Below are positions 49,973 through 58,031 of a DNA stretch of 64,000 nt, one piece after another (position 1 is the stretch's first letter; the number at the start of each line of letters is the position of its first letter). The position numbers and the translations under genes were made by a program. The notes beneath the pieces are model-generated. The model worked only from the letters and a program-made list of their open reading frames with translations. It was not told the origin of the DNA and did no database searches. This stretch comes from Cellulomonas xiejunii (GTDB taxonomy: Bacteria > Actinomycetota > Actinomycetes > Actinomycetales > Cellulomonadaceae). Location: contig NZ_CP101987.1 in assembly GCF_024508315.1 (NCBI RefSeq), positions 310,001 to 374,000 on the forward strand. Direction: 5' to 3'.

Positions 49973-52222
49973 TCAGCCGCCCAGCACCGCCCTGGTGAGC
50001 TCCTCGGCCAGCGTCGGGTCCGCGTCGAGCGCCGTGCCGTCGAGGCTCACCGCCGGGACGACGCCCATGAGCGCGTTCATCACGAGCACCTGGTCGGCAG
50101 CCAGCAGGTCCTCGACCGTCTGACGGGCGTCCTCGACGACGAACCCCCGGTCCGCCAGGACGCGCCGGACGTGCTCGGCGGTCGTGCCGCGCAGCGCGTG
50201 CTCGGACGTCGCGAACCGCACCGTGCCGCCGTGCACCGCGCAGAGCGTCCCCGAGCTGGTCTCGGACACCGTGCCGTCGGCGTTGAGCACCACCGCCTCG
50301 TCGGCGTCGTGGCGGTCCGCCCACTGCCCGGCGAGCCGGTAGTACAGGTGGTTCAGGGTCTTGTGGTCGGCGAGGTGCGTGTGCCGGGCGTGCGGGTACG
50401 TCCGCAGACGCAGGCCGCCGTAGCGCGTCAGGGCGGAGCGCGGGGCGTAGGGCTTGGCGGACGCGAACAGCGTCCGCGCCGGTGGCGTGCCGGGCGCGTT
50501 GCCCGCGGCGGCGACGAGCTTGACCACGGCGGTCGTGGCCCCGAGCCCGTTGCGCTCGACGAGCCGGGCGATCACGTCCGCCCACGTCACGTCCGGCGGC
50601 GTCCCGCCGAACAGCTCACGCCACGCGCGCTCGAAGCGTGCGACGTGCGCGTGCAGCAGCACCGGCCGCCCCGCCTCGACGCGCAGCGTCTCGAAGAACC
50701 CGAAGCCGTACGCCAGGCCCTCGCTGTCGACCGGCACGGTCGCGGCCGAGCGCGGCAGGAACGCGCCGTCCTGCCAGACGGTCGGCTCGTCGCGCTCCGC
50801 TCCGCCGGCGTGCAGGGCGTCCATGAGCGTGCGCCCCTTGTGCAGCGTCTCCTCGAACTCGCTCACTGCGTCGGAGTCGATGACGATGCCGCCGCCGACG
50901 GAGAACACGGCCCTGTCGCCGGTGAACGTCGCGGTGCGGATCGCGATCGACAGGTCCATCGCGCCGTCGAACCCCAGGTAGCCGATGCTGCCCGTGTACA
51001 CGTGCCGACGCACGGGCTCGAGCTCGTCGATGACCTCCATCGCCCGGATCTTGGGGCACCCGGTGATCGACCCGCCGGGGAAGGTGGCGCGCAGCAGGTC
51101 GACGGCGTCCGTCCCGGGGTCGAGCTCGCCGGTCACCGTCGAGACGAGGTGGTGGACGTTGCGGTAGGTCTCGAGGCGCTTGTGCTCGGCCACGCGCACC
51201 GAGCCCGGGCGGCAGACCTTGCCGATGTCGTTGCGGAGCAGGTCGACGATCATCGACAGCTCCGCGTCCTCCTTCGGGCTCTCCCGCAGCTCGGCCCGCA
51301 GCAGGTCGTCCTCCGCGGGGGTCGCGCCGCGCGGCCGGGTCCCCTTGATGGGGCGCGTCTCCACCGTGCCGTCCCGCAGCCGCAGGAACCGCTCCGGGGA
51401 GGTCGAGACGACCTGGTGGTCCCCCGCGTCGACGTACGCGAAGAACGGCGCCGGGTTGGCCGCGAACATCGTCGCGAAGCGGTCGAACGGGTCGGCCGTG
51501 AACGGTGCCTGGAAGCGCTGCGACATGTTCACCTGGTAGACGTCGCCCTCGACGATGTAGGCGCGGATCGCCTCGACGGCGGCGAGGTACTCGCTCCGGG
51601 TGAAGACCGACGTGCCCGGCCCCGCCGGTTGCGGCGCGGGCGCGGGACCCGGGGCCGGTGCGTGCAACGCCGCCGTGAACCGTCCCACCCGTCGTGCGAC
51701 GGCAGCGTCGTCGTCGTCCTGCAGGCGCATCACCAGGAGCGTCGTCGTCGCCGTGACCCGGTCGTGGACCAGCAGGACCGTGGGCGCCACGAGGTGCATC
51801 AGCGGCAGCCCCAGGTCGTCGACGCTGGTCCGCGGCAGGTCCTCCAGGCAGTCCTTCAGGTCGTACGCGAGGTAGCCCAGGAGCCCGCCGGTCAGCGGCA
51901 GCGAGTCGTCCGCGGGCAGGGTGACGTGCCGCAGCACGCGCTGCAGCGCGGCGAAGGGGTCCTCGTCCAGGTCGACCCGCCGGTCGCCGTCGACGAGGGT
52001 GGTCCGCGCGCGGTGCCCGCGCAGCGTCAGCCACGGGTCCACCCCCAGGACGTGGTGCCGTGCGCTGTCCAGGTCGCCACCGCTGAGCAGCGCGACCGTT
52101 CCCGGCAGGTGCGCGAAGCGGCGCACCACGTCGACGAACGGCTCGTCCAGCTCGACGGTCTCGCGGTGGACCCCCGTCAGCGTGCGGATCGCGGACAGCG
52201 GCCGCTCGGTCACGGCGCTCAT
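49973..52222 (-). CDS. pabBC: Fused aminodeoxychorismate synthase component I and ADC lyase (PabB-PabC)
   Basis: A 749-residue two-domain enzyme. Residues 1 to about 460 are PabB: chorismate-binding signatures include PIKGTRPRG with the Lys (near residue 293) characteristic of aminodeoxychorismate synthase rather than anthranilate synthase, and GSITGCPKIRAME. From about residue 475 on is a PLP-dependent class IV lyase (GLAYGFGFFETLRV; ADHKTLNHLYY with the probable PLP lysine; NADGTVSETSSGTL). Together they turn chorismate plus ammonia into 4-aminobenzoate. The ATG overlaps the PabA stop. Fused pabBC genes beside a synthetase suggest specialised rather than folate-only use. Confidence 0.9.
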   Translation of the reverse strand: MSAVTERPLSAIRTLTGVHRETVELDEPFVDVVRRFAHLPGTVALLSGGDLDSARHHVLGVDPWLTLRGHRARTTLVDGDRRVDLDEDPFAALQRVLRHVTLPADDSLPLTGGLLGYLAYDLKDCLEDLPRTSVDDLGLPLMHLVAPTVLLVHDRVTATTTLLVMRLQDDDDAAVARRVGRFTAALHAPAPGPAPAPQPAGPGTSVFTRSEYLAAVEAIRAYIVEGDVYQVNMSQRFQAPFTADPFDRFATMFAANPAPFFAYVDAGDHQVVSTSPERFLRLRDGTVETRPIKGTRPRGATPAEDDLLRAELRESPKEDAELSMIVDLLRNDIGKVCRPGSVRVAEHKRLETYRNVHHLVSTVTGELDPGTDAVDLLRATFPGGSITGCPKIRAMEVIDELEPVRRHVYTGSIGYLGFDGAMDLSIAIRTATFTGDRAVFSVGGGIVIDSDAVSEFEETLHKGRTLMDALHAGGAERDEPTVWQDGAFLPRSAATVPVDSEGLAYGFGFFETLRVEAGRPVLLHAHVARFERAWRELFGGTPPDVTWADVIARLVERNGLGATTAVVKLVAAAGNAPGTPPARTLFASAKPYAPRSALTRYGGLRLRTYPHARHTHLADHKTLNHLYYRLAGQWADRHDADEAVVLNADGTVSETSSGTLCAVHGGTVRFATSEHALRGTTAEHVRRVLADRGFVVEDARQTVEDLLAADQVLVMNALMGVVPAVSLDGTALDADPTLAEELTRAVLGG

Positions 52223-52809
52223 GGGAGGGATCCTGCCAGCGGACCGGTCCGCAGGAAGTTCTCGATCAGCGTGAACCCGTGCTCGGTGAGGAAGCTCTCG
52301 GGGTGGAACTGGACGCCGGACAGCGGGTGTCGCACGTGCTGCACCCCCATGGCGACGCCGTCCTCCGAGCGCGCGTTGACCCGCAGCTCGTCGGCGAAGC
52401 CCGTGGTGGCCAGCGAGTGGTACCGCGCGACGGTGAGCGCCTCGGGGACCCCCGCGAACAGCCCCGTGCCGTCGTGGTGCACACGGCTCGTCTTGCCGTG
52501 CATCGGCACCGGGGCGTGCACGGTGCTGCCGCCCAGCGCCTCGACGATGCACTGCATGCCCAGGCACACCCCGAGGATCGGGACCTGGTCGTGGAGCCGG
52601 CGCACGAGGTCGGTGGAGATCCCGGCGTCCCGCGGGGCCCGGGGGCCCGGGCTCACGAGGACGTAGTCGGGGGCCTCCTGCGCGACGTCCTGCACCGAGA
52701 GCGCGTCCGCGCGGAACACCGCGACGTCCAGGTCGTACCTGCGGAACATCTGGACGAGGTTGAACGTGAACGAGTCGTAGTTGTCGATGACGACGAGCCG
52801 GGCACTCAT
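52219..52809 (-). CDS. pabA: Aminodeoxychorismate synthase glutamine amidotransferase (PabA)
   Basis: A 196-residue class I glutamine amidotransferase. The catalytic triad is in GVCLGMQCIVEALGG (Cys near residue 80) and FHPESFLTEHG (His and Glu near residues 171 and 173). It starts MSARLVVIDNYDSFTFNLVQ, the usual PabA/TrpG N terminus. It supplies ammonia to PabB, which it overlaps by four bases (ATGA). It lies 41 bases downstream of the synthetase gene, so all three are probably one operon. Confidence 0.9.
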   Translation of the reverse strand: MSARLVVIDNYDSFTFNLVQMFRRYDLDVAVFRADALSVQDVAQEAPDYVLVSPGPRAPRDAGISTDLVRRLHDQVPILGVCLGMQCIVEALGGSTVHAPVPMHGKTSRVHHDGTGLFAGVPEALTVARYHSLATTGFADELRVNARSEDGVAMGVQHVRHPLSGVQFHPESFLTEHGFTLIENFLRTGPLAGSLP

Positions 52810-52850
52810 GGGCGGGACCGATCCTTCCTGGACGAGCGGTCTCGGGGGCG

Positions 52851-55800
52851 CTACAGGGTGGTGAAGCCGCCGTCGACGGGCAGGTACGTGCCCGTCATGA
52901 AGCGCGACAGGTCGCTCGCGAGGAAGACGACGGCACCGGCCATGTCCTCCGGCAGGCCGTTGCGACGCATCGGGGAACGGGCGGCGACCGACTCCTTGAC
53001 GTGCGGGGCCATCGGCATGGCGGCGTCCGTCAGCGTCAGCCCGGGCGCCACCGTGTTCGCGCGGACGCCGTGCTGCCCGAGCTCGGTGGCGAGCGAGCGG
53101 ATGAACGCGTCGACCGCGGCCTTGGCGGTGCTCTGCGCGAGGAACCCCTCGGTGCTGCGCTTCGACAGGGTGCTCGACACGGCGATGATGCTGCCCTCGC
53201 CCCGGCGGATCATCTCGGGGGCGACCGCCTGGCACGGGTGGAAGACGGCCTTGAGCTCGTCGCCGACCTTCCGCTCGAGGTCGTCCCAGTCGTACCCGAG
53301 GAACGGCGCGTGACGGAAGTGCATGTGCGCGTTCGTCACCAGGACGTCGATGCGTTCGAACCGCTCCTGGACCGCCGCGACCATCTCGGCGACGTCGTCC
53401 GCGCGGGTCACGTCCGCCCCGAAGACCTCGGCCGTCCCGCCGTCCGCCTCGATCAGGTCCTTGACGTGCCGCGCCTGCACCTCGCTGTCCCGGTAGTTGA
53501 TGGCGACCGTCGCGCCCTGCTCGGCGAGCAGGAGGGCCGTCGCGAGCCCGATCCCGCGGCTGCCGCCGGTGACCAGCACGACCTTGTCGTGGAGCAGGCC
53601 GGAACCCTCCGCACGGGTCTGCGGGACCCGAGCCGCACGGCGCGAGGACGACGTCCCGTGCTCGCCGGCGGGCAGGCGCGCGATCTCACGGTCGATCGCC
53701 GCCGCCAGGGTGTCCAGTCGCGGCGCGTCGAAGAGCTCCGAGAGTCCGAGCGCCACACCGAACGAGTCCTTCGTCCGGGCCAGGACCCGCATCGCCGCGA
53801 GCGAGTGCCCGCCGATCTCGAAGAAGTGCGTCCGCCGGCCGATGCGCGCGGCCGGGACGTTGACGACGAGCCCCCAGATGTCGGCGAGCGTGCGCTCGGT
53901 CGCGGTGGCCGGGGCCTCGTACGCGTCGCTCTGCTGCAGCTCGCCCTGCGTCTCGCGCAGGGCGCGGCGGTTCAGCTTGCCGTTGGGCAGCTGCGGCATG
54001 GCCTCGAGCAGGACGAACGCGTCGGGCACCATGAAGTCGGGGAGCCGGTCCTGCAGGTACGCGCGCAGCGACGCGACGTCGACCGCACGACCCGGGTGGC
54101 TCGTGAAGAACGCGACCAGCCGGTCACCCCGGCCCACGACGGCGCGGGCCCGGATGCCGTCGAAGCCGCTCATCACCTCCTCGACGTGGCGCACGTCGAG
54201 GCGCGAGCCGCGGACCTTGATCTGGAAGTCCCAGCGGCCGATGAAGTCGAGCGTCCCGTCGGGCAGGTACCGCACGACGTCGCCGGTGTTGTACAGGCGG
54301 TCGCTGGGCGCGGTGCCGAAGGGGTTCGGCACGAACCGCTCGGCGGTGAGCGAGTCGAGGCGGTGGTAGCCGTCGGGCAGGCCGACGGTGGCGACGTGCA
54401 GCTCCCCGGGGACGCCGTCGGGCACGAGGCGGCCGTGGCGGTCGAGCACGTAGACCTTGGTGTTGGCGACCGGGGTGCCGATCGGCACGAACTCGGACTG
54501 CCCGTCGAAGCCCGCCGTGTCGTGGTACGTCACGTCGTTGAGCTCGGTGCAGCCGTAGTTGTTGAGCAGCCGCGCCCCGGGGACGACCTCGCGGAAGCCC
54601 AGCACCTGCGCGCGGGGCAGCGGCTCGCCGGCGGTGACGACGACCCGGAGCGCCGGCAGCCGCTTGCCGCTGGACACCAGGTGCTCGATCACCGCCGCCA
54701 GGTGCGACGGGACGATGTTGAGACGGCTGACGTGGTGCTCCGCGAGCGCGTCGACGAACGCGGCGGTGTCGCGGACGGTCGCGTCGGGCAGGACGACCTG
54801 CGGGCAGCCGTTGAGCAGGCCCGCGAACAGCTCCTTGACCCCGACCGCGAACGCGAAGGTGGTCTTCTGTCCCACGACCTCACCGGTCTGGAACGGCAGG
54901 CTCGCCTCGAGCGCGCCGAGCCAGTTGACGAGCTGGCGGTGCGGGACGCGGACGCCCTTGGGCGTGCCGGTCGACCCCGACGTGTACATCACGTACGCGA
55001 CCGCGTCGGGCCGCCCGGGCTGCGGGCGCCACGCCCCCGGGGCGTCCGGCGGGACGTCGTCGAGCCGGTCCAGCAGCACGCAACGGGCGTCGTCGACCCC
55101 CAGCACCGCCTGGCGCGGGGTGTCGCACACGACGGCGCCGGGGCTCGCGTCGTCGAGGATCTGCTGCAGGTACGCCGCGGGGTACGACGGGTCGAGCGGC
55201 ACGTACGCCGCCCCCGCCTTCCAGACGCCCAGCAGCGTGGCGATGAGCTCGCCGCCACGGGGCAGGCACACGGCCACGAGCTCGCCCGGCCCGGTGCCGC
55301 GCGCGGCGAGCGCGTGGGCCACCCGGTCGGCGTGGCGGGCGACCTGCCCGTAGCTCCACGCGCCGTGCTCGTCCCGGCACGCGACCGAGTCCGGGGTCCG
55401 CTCGGCCTGCGCGTCGAAGCGCTCGACGAAGGTCCAGGCGGGCGCAGGGGTCACCGGTGCCTGGTCGGAGCGCGCCAGGAGCTCCGCGACGTCCGAGCCG
55501 CGCAGCAGCGGCAGCTCCAGCACCCGGCGGTCCGCGTCGGCGAGCATGCCCTCCAGCACGCACTGGTGGTGGGCGAGCAGGCGCTCGACCGCGCCCCGGT
55601 CGTACAGGTCCGAGGCGTAGACCACCTCGACCGCGAGCCCGTCCGCGCCGCCGGTGTACGACAGCTCGATCTCGCAGCGCGCGGGCACGTGCTCCTGCGC
55701 GAGCAGCCGCAGCACGTCCTCGTCCGTCTCGTCCGGCTCGGGGAAGGGGCGGAACGTGACGCCACCCGGCAGGGGCGTGTCCAGCGACGTCTCCGGGAAG

Positions 55801-56909
55801 TTCTGGTGCCGCATCACGATGGGGACCAGCGGGTTCTCGCTGCCGCGACGCGCCACGTCCGTCGTCTGCAGGATCCGCTCGAAGGGCACCGGGTGCTCGA
55901 ACGCACCGAGCACCTGCGCCCGCACGGCCTCGAGCAGGGCGGTGACGGTGCTCTCCTCGTCGATGCGCAGCCGCATGGGCAGGATGTTGACGAAGAAGCC
56001 GATCAGCGGCTCGAGCTCGACCGCCGGCCGGTCGGACGTCGTGGTGCCGACGCACAGGTCGTCCTTGTCCGTGTAGCGGCTGAGCGTCACGCCGAGCGCG
56101 GCGAGGAGGGTCATGAACATCGTGCAGCCGTGCGACCGCGAGAAGCGCTCGAGCGCCTGGGACAGCTCGGGGGAGTAGCGGTGCACGAAGGTCCCGCTCG
56201 TCGTGCCGGACCGCAGCTGCCGCGCGTGCACGGTCGGCAGCTCCAGGCTGTCCTCGTAGCCCTCGAGCGTCTCGCGCCAGTACTCGACGTCGTCGGTCAG
56301 GTCGGCGGTGCGCTGCTCGCGCGCGAAGTCCTGGTACTGCACCGTCAGCGGGGGCAGGTCCGGCTCCTGCCCGCGGCAGAACGCCGCGTAGGCGCTCTGG
56401 AGCTCACCCAGCAGGACGGCCTTGAGCGACCAGGCGTCCGCGGCGATGTGGTGCACGTTCAGCAGCAGCAGGTGCCGGTCGTCCGCCAGCCGCAGCAGCC
56501 GGGCGACGTACACCGGGCCGCGCTCGAGGTCGAAGCGGTGCTCGAGGAGCTCGTCGAGGTGCTTGAGCATCCCCTCGCGGTCGACCGCCACGACCGGCAG
56601 GTGCACGCGTCCCGGCGGCGTGACCAGCTGCCGGGGCTCGCCCGTGGCCGTCTCGCCGTACGAGGTCCGCAGGATCTCGTGGCGCGCGACGATGACGTCG
56701 ACGCTCCGCTCGAGCGCGGACACGTCGAGGTCGCCCCGCACGAGCAGCACCAGGGGCAGGTTGTAGCTCGTGGTCAGCGGGCTGCGTCGGTGGTGGACCC
56801 ACAGGCGCTCCTGGAACCACGACAGCGGACTGCCGTCGCCCCCCGACCGGGGGACCGCCACGACGTCAGCCGTCGACACCGCGGCGCGCACGCTCTCGTC
56901 AACGGCCAT
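52851..56909 (-). CDS. NRPS-like synthetase: condensation - adenylation - carrier - SDR
   Basis: A 1352-residue megasynthetase. The condensation domain (about residues 45-480) has LSWFQERLW and the catalytic HHIAADA (HHxxxD kept, last Gly to Ala). The adenylation domain (about 500-1000) has YTSGSTGTPKG, NNYGCTE, YNTGD and PNGKLNRR. The segment FAVGVKELF has Ala where most A domains have the Asp that binds the alpha-amino group. The carrier is GGHSL (Ser near residue 1035). The C-terminal part (about 1110-1352) is a FabG-like SDR (TGGSRGIG) whose YxxxK is QSTAK, so the catalytic Tyr is missing; it is not an R domain. ATG 56909 is preceded by GGGGAG. Confidence 0.9.
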   Translation of the reverse strand: MAVDESVRAAVSTADVVAVPRSGGDGSPLSWFQERLWVHHRRSPLTTSYNLPLVLLVRGDLDVSALERSVDVIVARHEILRTSYGETATGEPRQLVTPPGRVHLPVVAVDREGMLKHLDELLEHRFDLERGPVYVARLLRLADDRHLLLLNVHHIAADAWSLKAVLLGELQSAYAAFCRGQEPDLPPLTVQYQDFAREQRTADLTDDVEYWRETLEGYEDSLELPTVHARQLRSGTTSGTFVHRYSPELSQALERFSRSHGCTMFMTLLAALGVTLSRYTDKDDLCVGTTTSDRPAVELEPLIGFFVNILPMRLRIDEESTVTALLEAVRAQVLGAFEHPVPFERILQTTDVARRGSENPLVPIVMRHQNFPETSLDTPLPGGVTFRPFPEPDETDEDVLRLLAQEHVPARCEIELSYTGGADGLAVEVVYASDLYDRGAVERLLAHHQCVLEGMLADADRRVLELPLLRGSDVAELLARSDQAPVTPAPAWTFVERFDAQAERTPDSVACRDEHGAWSYGQVARHADRVAHALAARGTGPGELVAVCLPRGGELIATLLGVWKAGAAYVPLDPSYPAAYLQQILDDASPGAVVCDTPRQAVLGVDDARCVLLDRLDDVPPDAPGAWRPQPGRPDAVAYVMYTSGSTGTPKGVRVPHRQLVNWLGALEASLPFQTGEVVGQKTTFAFAVGVKELFAGLLNGCPQVVLPDATVRDTAAFVDALAEHHVSRLNIVPSHLAAVIEHLVSSGKRLPALRVVVTAGEPLPRAQVLGFREVVPGARLLNNYGCTELNDVTYHDTAGFDGQSEFVPIGTPVANTKVYVLDRHGRLVPDGVPGELHVATVGLPDGYHRLDSLTAERFVPNPFGTAPSDRLYNTGDVVRYLPDGTLDFIGRWDFQIKVRGSRLDVRHVEEVMSGFDGIRARAVVGRGDRLVAFFTSHPGRAVDVASLRAYLQDRLPDFMVPDAFVLLEAMPQLPNGKLNRRALRETQGELQQSDAYEAPATATERTLADIWGLVVNVPAARIGRRTHFFEIGGHSLAAMRVLARTKDSFGVALGLSELFDAPRLDTLAAAIDREIARLPAGEHGTSSSRRAARVPQTRAEGSGLLHDKVVLVTGGSRGIGLATALLLAEQGATVAINYRDSEVQARHVKDLIEADGGTAEVFGADVTRADDVAEMVAAVQERFERIDVLVTNAHMHFRHAPFLGYDWDDLERKVGDELKAVFHPCQAVAPEMIRRGEGSIIAVSSTLSKRSTEGFLAQSTAKAAVDAFIRSLATELGQHGVRANTVAPGLTLTDAAMPMAPHVKESVAARSPMRRNGLPEDMAGAVVFLASDLSRFMTGTYLPVDGGFTTL

Positions 56910-57169
56910 GCGTGTCTCCCCTGTACCCCCGTAGCGCGCTCCGCGCCGCTCTGCGAACCCCCCCACCCCTGGGTGCCCGCCAGAGCCGGCGAGCGCGTGA
57001 CACCGCCGCGGTTCACGGAGGTGCGGCGGTCACTGTAGCGCTTTGGGGCGATTCGTCCCCGATCGTGTTGGGGACCGGACTGTGTCACGGGACTGCTTGA
57101 CCATAGGCCAGGTCGGTGACGGGGTCAGCGCGAGGGCCTCGGGACGTCGCCCCGCGGGTCTCCGGCGGC

Positions 57170-57191
57170 CCTTGCATCGAAGGATGGAACC
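57170..57191 (+). promoter_or_regulatory. 22-bp operator before the ABC transporter, matching the one at 39439
   Basis: CCTTGCATC-GAAG-GATGGAACC is the reverse-complement form of the 39439-39460 element with three differences. It lies in the 372-base gap between the divergent synthetase and transporter genes. That gap also holds a GTCCCC/GGGGAC stem at 57055-57075 and a TACAGT (minus strand, 57037-57032) that may be the synthetase -10. The rest of the gap shows nothing I recognise. Confidence 0.75.
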
Positions 57192-57228
57192 CTGCCGGGC
57201 CGTCCTTTGGAGGCTCGATGGGCACCCC

Positions 57229-57248
57229 GTCCGGTACCTAGGTTCGAG
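57229..57248 (+). promoter_or_regulatory. Promoter core of the ABC transporter
   Basis: GTCCG-GTA-CCTA-GGT-TCGAG starts 38 bases after the operator end, exactly as at 39498. TAGGTT fits a TANNNT -10. The ATG of the ATPase is about 35 bases downstream, also as in the CPBP promoter. Confidence 0.6.
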
Positions 57249-57281
57249 AGTGACAAGACCACTCGACCTCCGGAGCACATC

Positions 57282-58031
57282 ATGGCCACGCTGACCACGG
57301 CCGAGGCGACGAGCACAGCCGTCCGCCTCGTCGACATCCACAAGACCTACCCGGCACGCGAGCCCGTCCACGCGCTGCGCGGGGTGTCCCTCGACCTGCA
57401 CGCCGGTTCCGTGACCGCGATCGTCGGGCAGTCCGGCTCGGGCAAGTCCACCCTCCTGAACTGCGCGGCGGGGCTCGACACGCCCAGCCGTGGGTCCGTC
57501 GTCGTCGGCGGTCACGACCTGACGACGCTGCGACCCGACGACCTGACGCGGTTCCGCCGTGAGCACGTGGGCTTCGTCTTCCAGGCGTACAACCTCATCG
57601 GGCACCTGACGGCGCGCGAGAACGTGCGCCTGCCGCTCGTGCTCGCGGGCCGGAAGGTGGACGCGGCGTGGGAGTCGGCGCTGCTGGAGTTCCTCGGCGT
57701 GCCGGAGCTCATGGACCGCCTGCCGGGTGAGCTGTCCGGCGGTCAGGCGCAGCGCGTCGCGATCGCCCGTGCCCTCATCACCCGCCCGGCGGTCGTCTTC
57801 GCGGACGAGCCCACGGGCGCCCTGGACTCCAAGACCGGCGCCGCGGTGCTCCAGGTGCTGCGCGACACGGCCCGCGAGCTCCGGCAGACGGTCGTCGTCG
57901 TGACGCACGACGCGCAGGTCGCCGCAGCCGCCGAGCGGGTCGTCGTCCTGGCGGACGGGCTGATCGTCGACCGGCTCGAGGGCCCCACGGCCGAGCAGGT
58001 CACCGCCAGCCTCCTCACGAAGGGTCGGTGA
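57282..58031 (+). CDS. MacB-like ABC transporter ATPase
   Basis: A 249-residue ATPase of the MacB/LolD class: Walker A GQSGSGKST, the signature LSGGQAQRVAIARAL, Walker B VVFADEPTGALDSKTG, switch His in VVVTHDAQVA. CNFxxx-type Q-loop is VFQAYNLIGHLTARENV. These ATPases drive FtsX-like permeases that pump antibiotics, peptides or lipoproteins rather than importing solutes. It overlaps the permease gene by four bases. Its promoter has a match to the CPBP/two-component promoter. Confidence 0.9.
   Translation: MATLTTAEATSTAVRLVDIHKTYPAREPVHALRGVSLDLHAGSVTAIVGQSGSGKSTLLNCAAGLDTPSRGSVVVGGHDLTTLRPDDLTRFRREHVGFVFQAYNLIGHLTARENVRLPLVLAGRKVDAAWESALLEFLGVPELMDRLPGELSGGQAQRVAIARALITRPAVVFADEPTGALDSKTGAAVLQVLRDTARELRQTVVVVTHDAQVAAAAERVVVLADGLIVDRLEGPTAEQVTASLLTKGR

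Noticed and set aside
51300..51380. Anthranilate synthase (TrpE/TrpG) reading of the chorismate enzymes
   Set aside because: PIKGT (Lys) is the aminodeoxychorismate synthase form, and the C-terminal lyase domain fits PabC.
53000..53600. Terminal thioester reductase (R) domain in the synthetase
   Set aside because: The C-terminal part is a short classical FabG-like SDR without the extended R-domain motifs and with QxxxK.
53001..57038. 1345-codon open frame antisense to the synthetase
   Set aside because: Low-complexity Arg/Val/Gly/Asp product with no domain; a frame shadow of a high-GC gene whose sense strand has all NRPS motifs.
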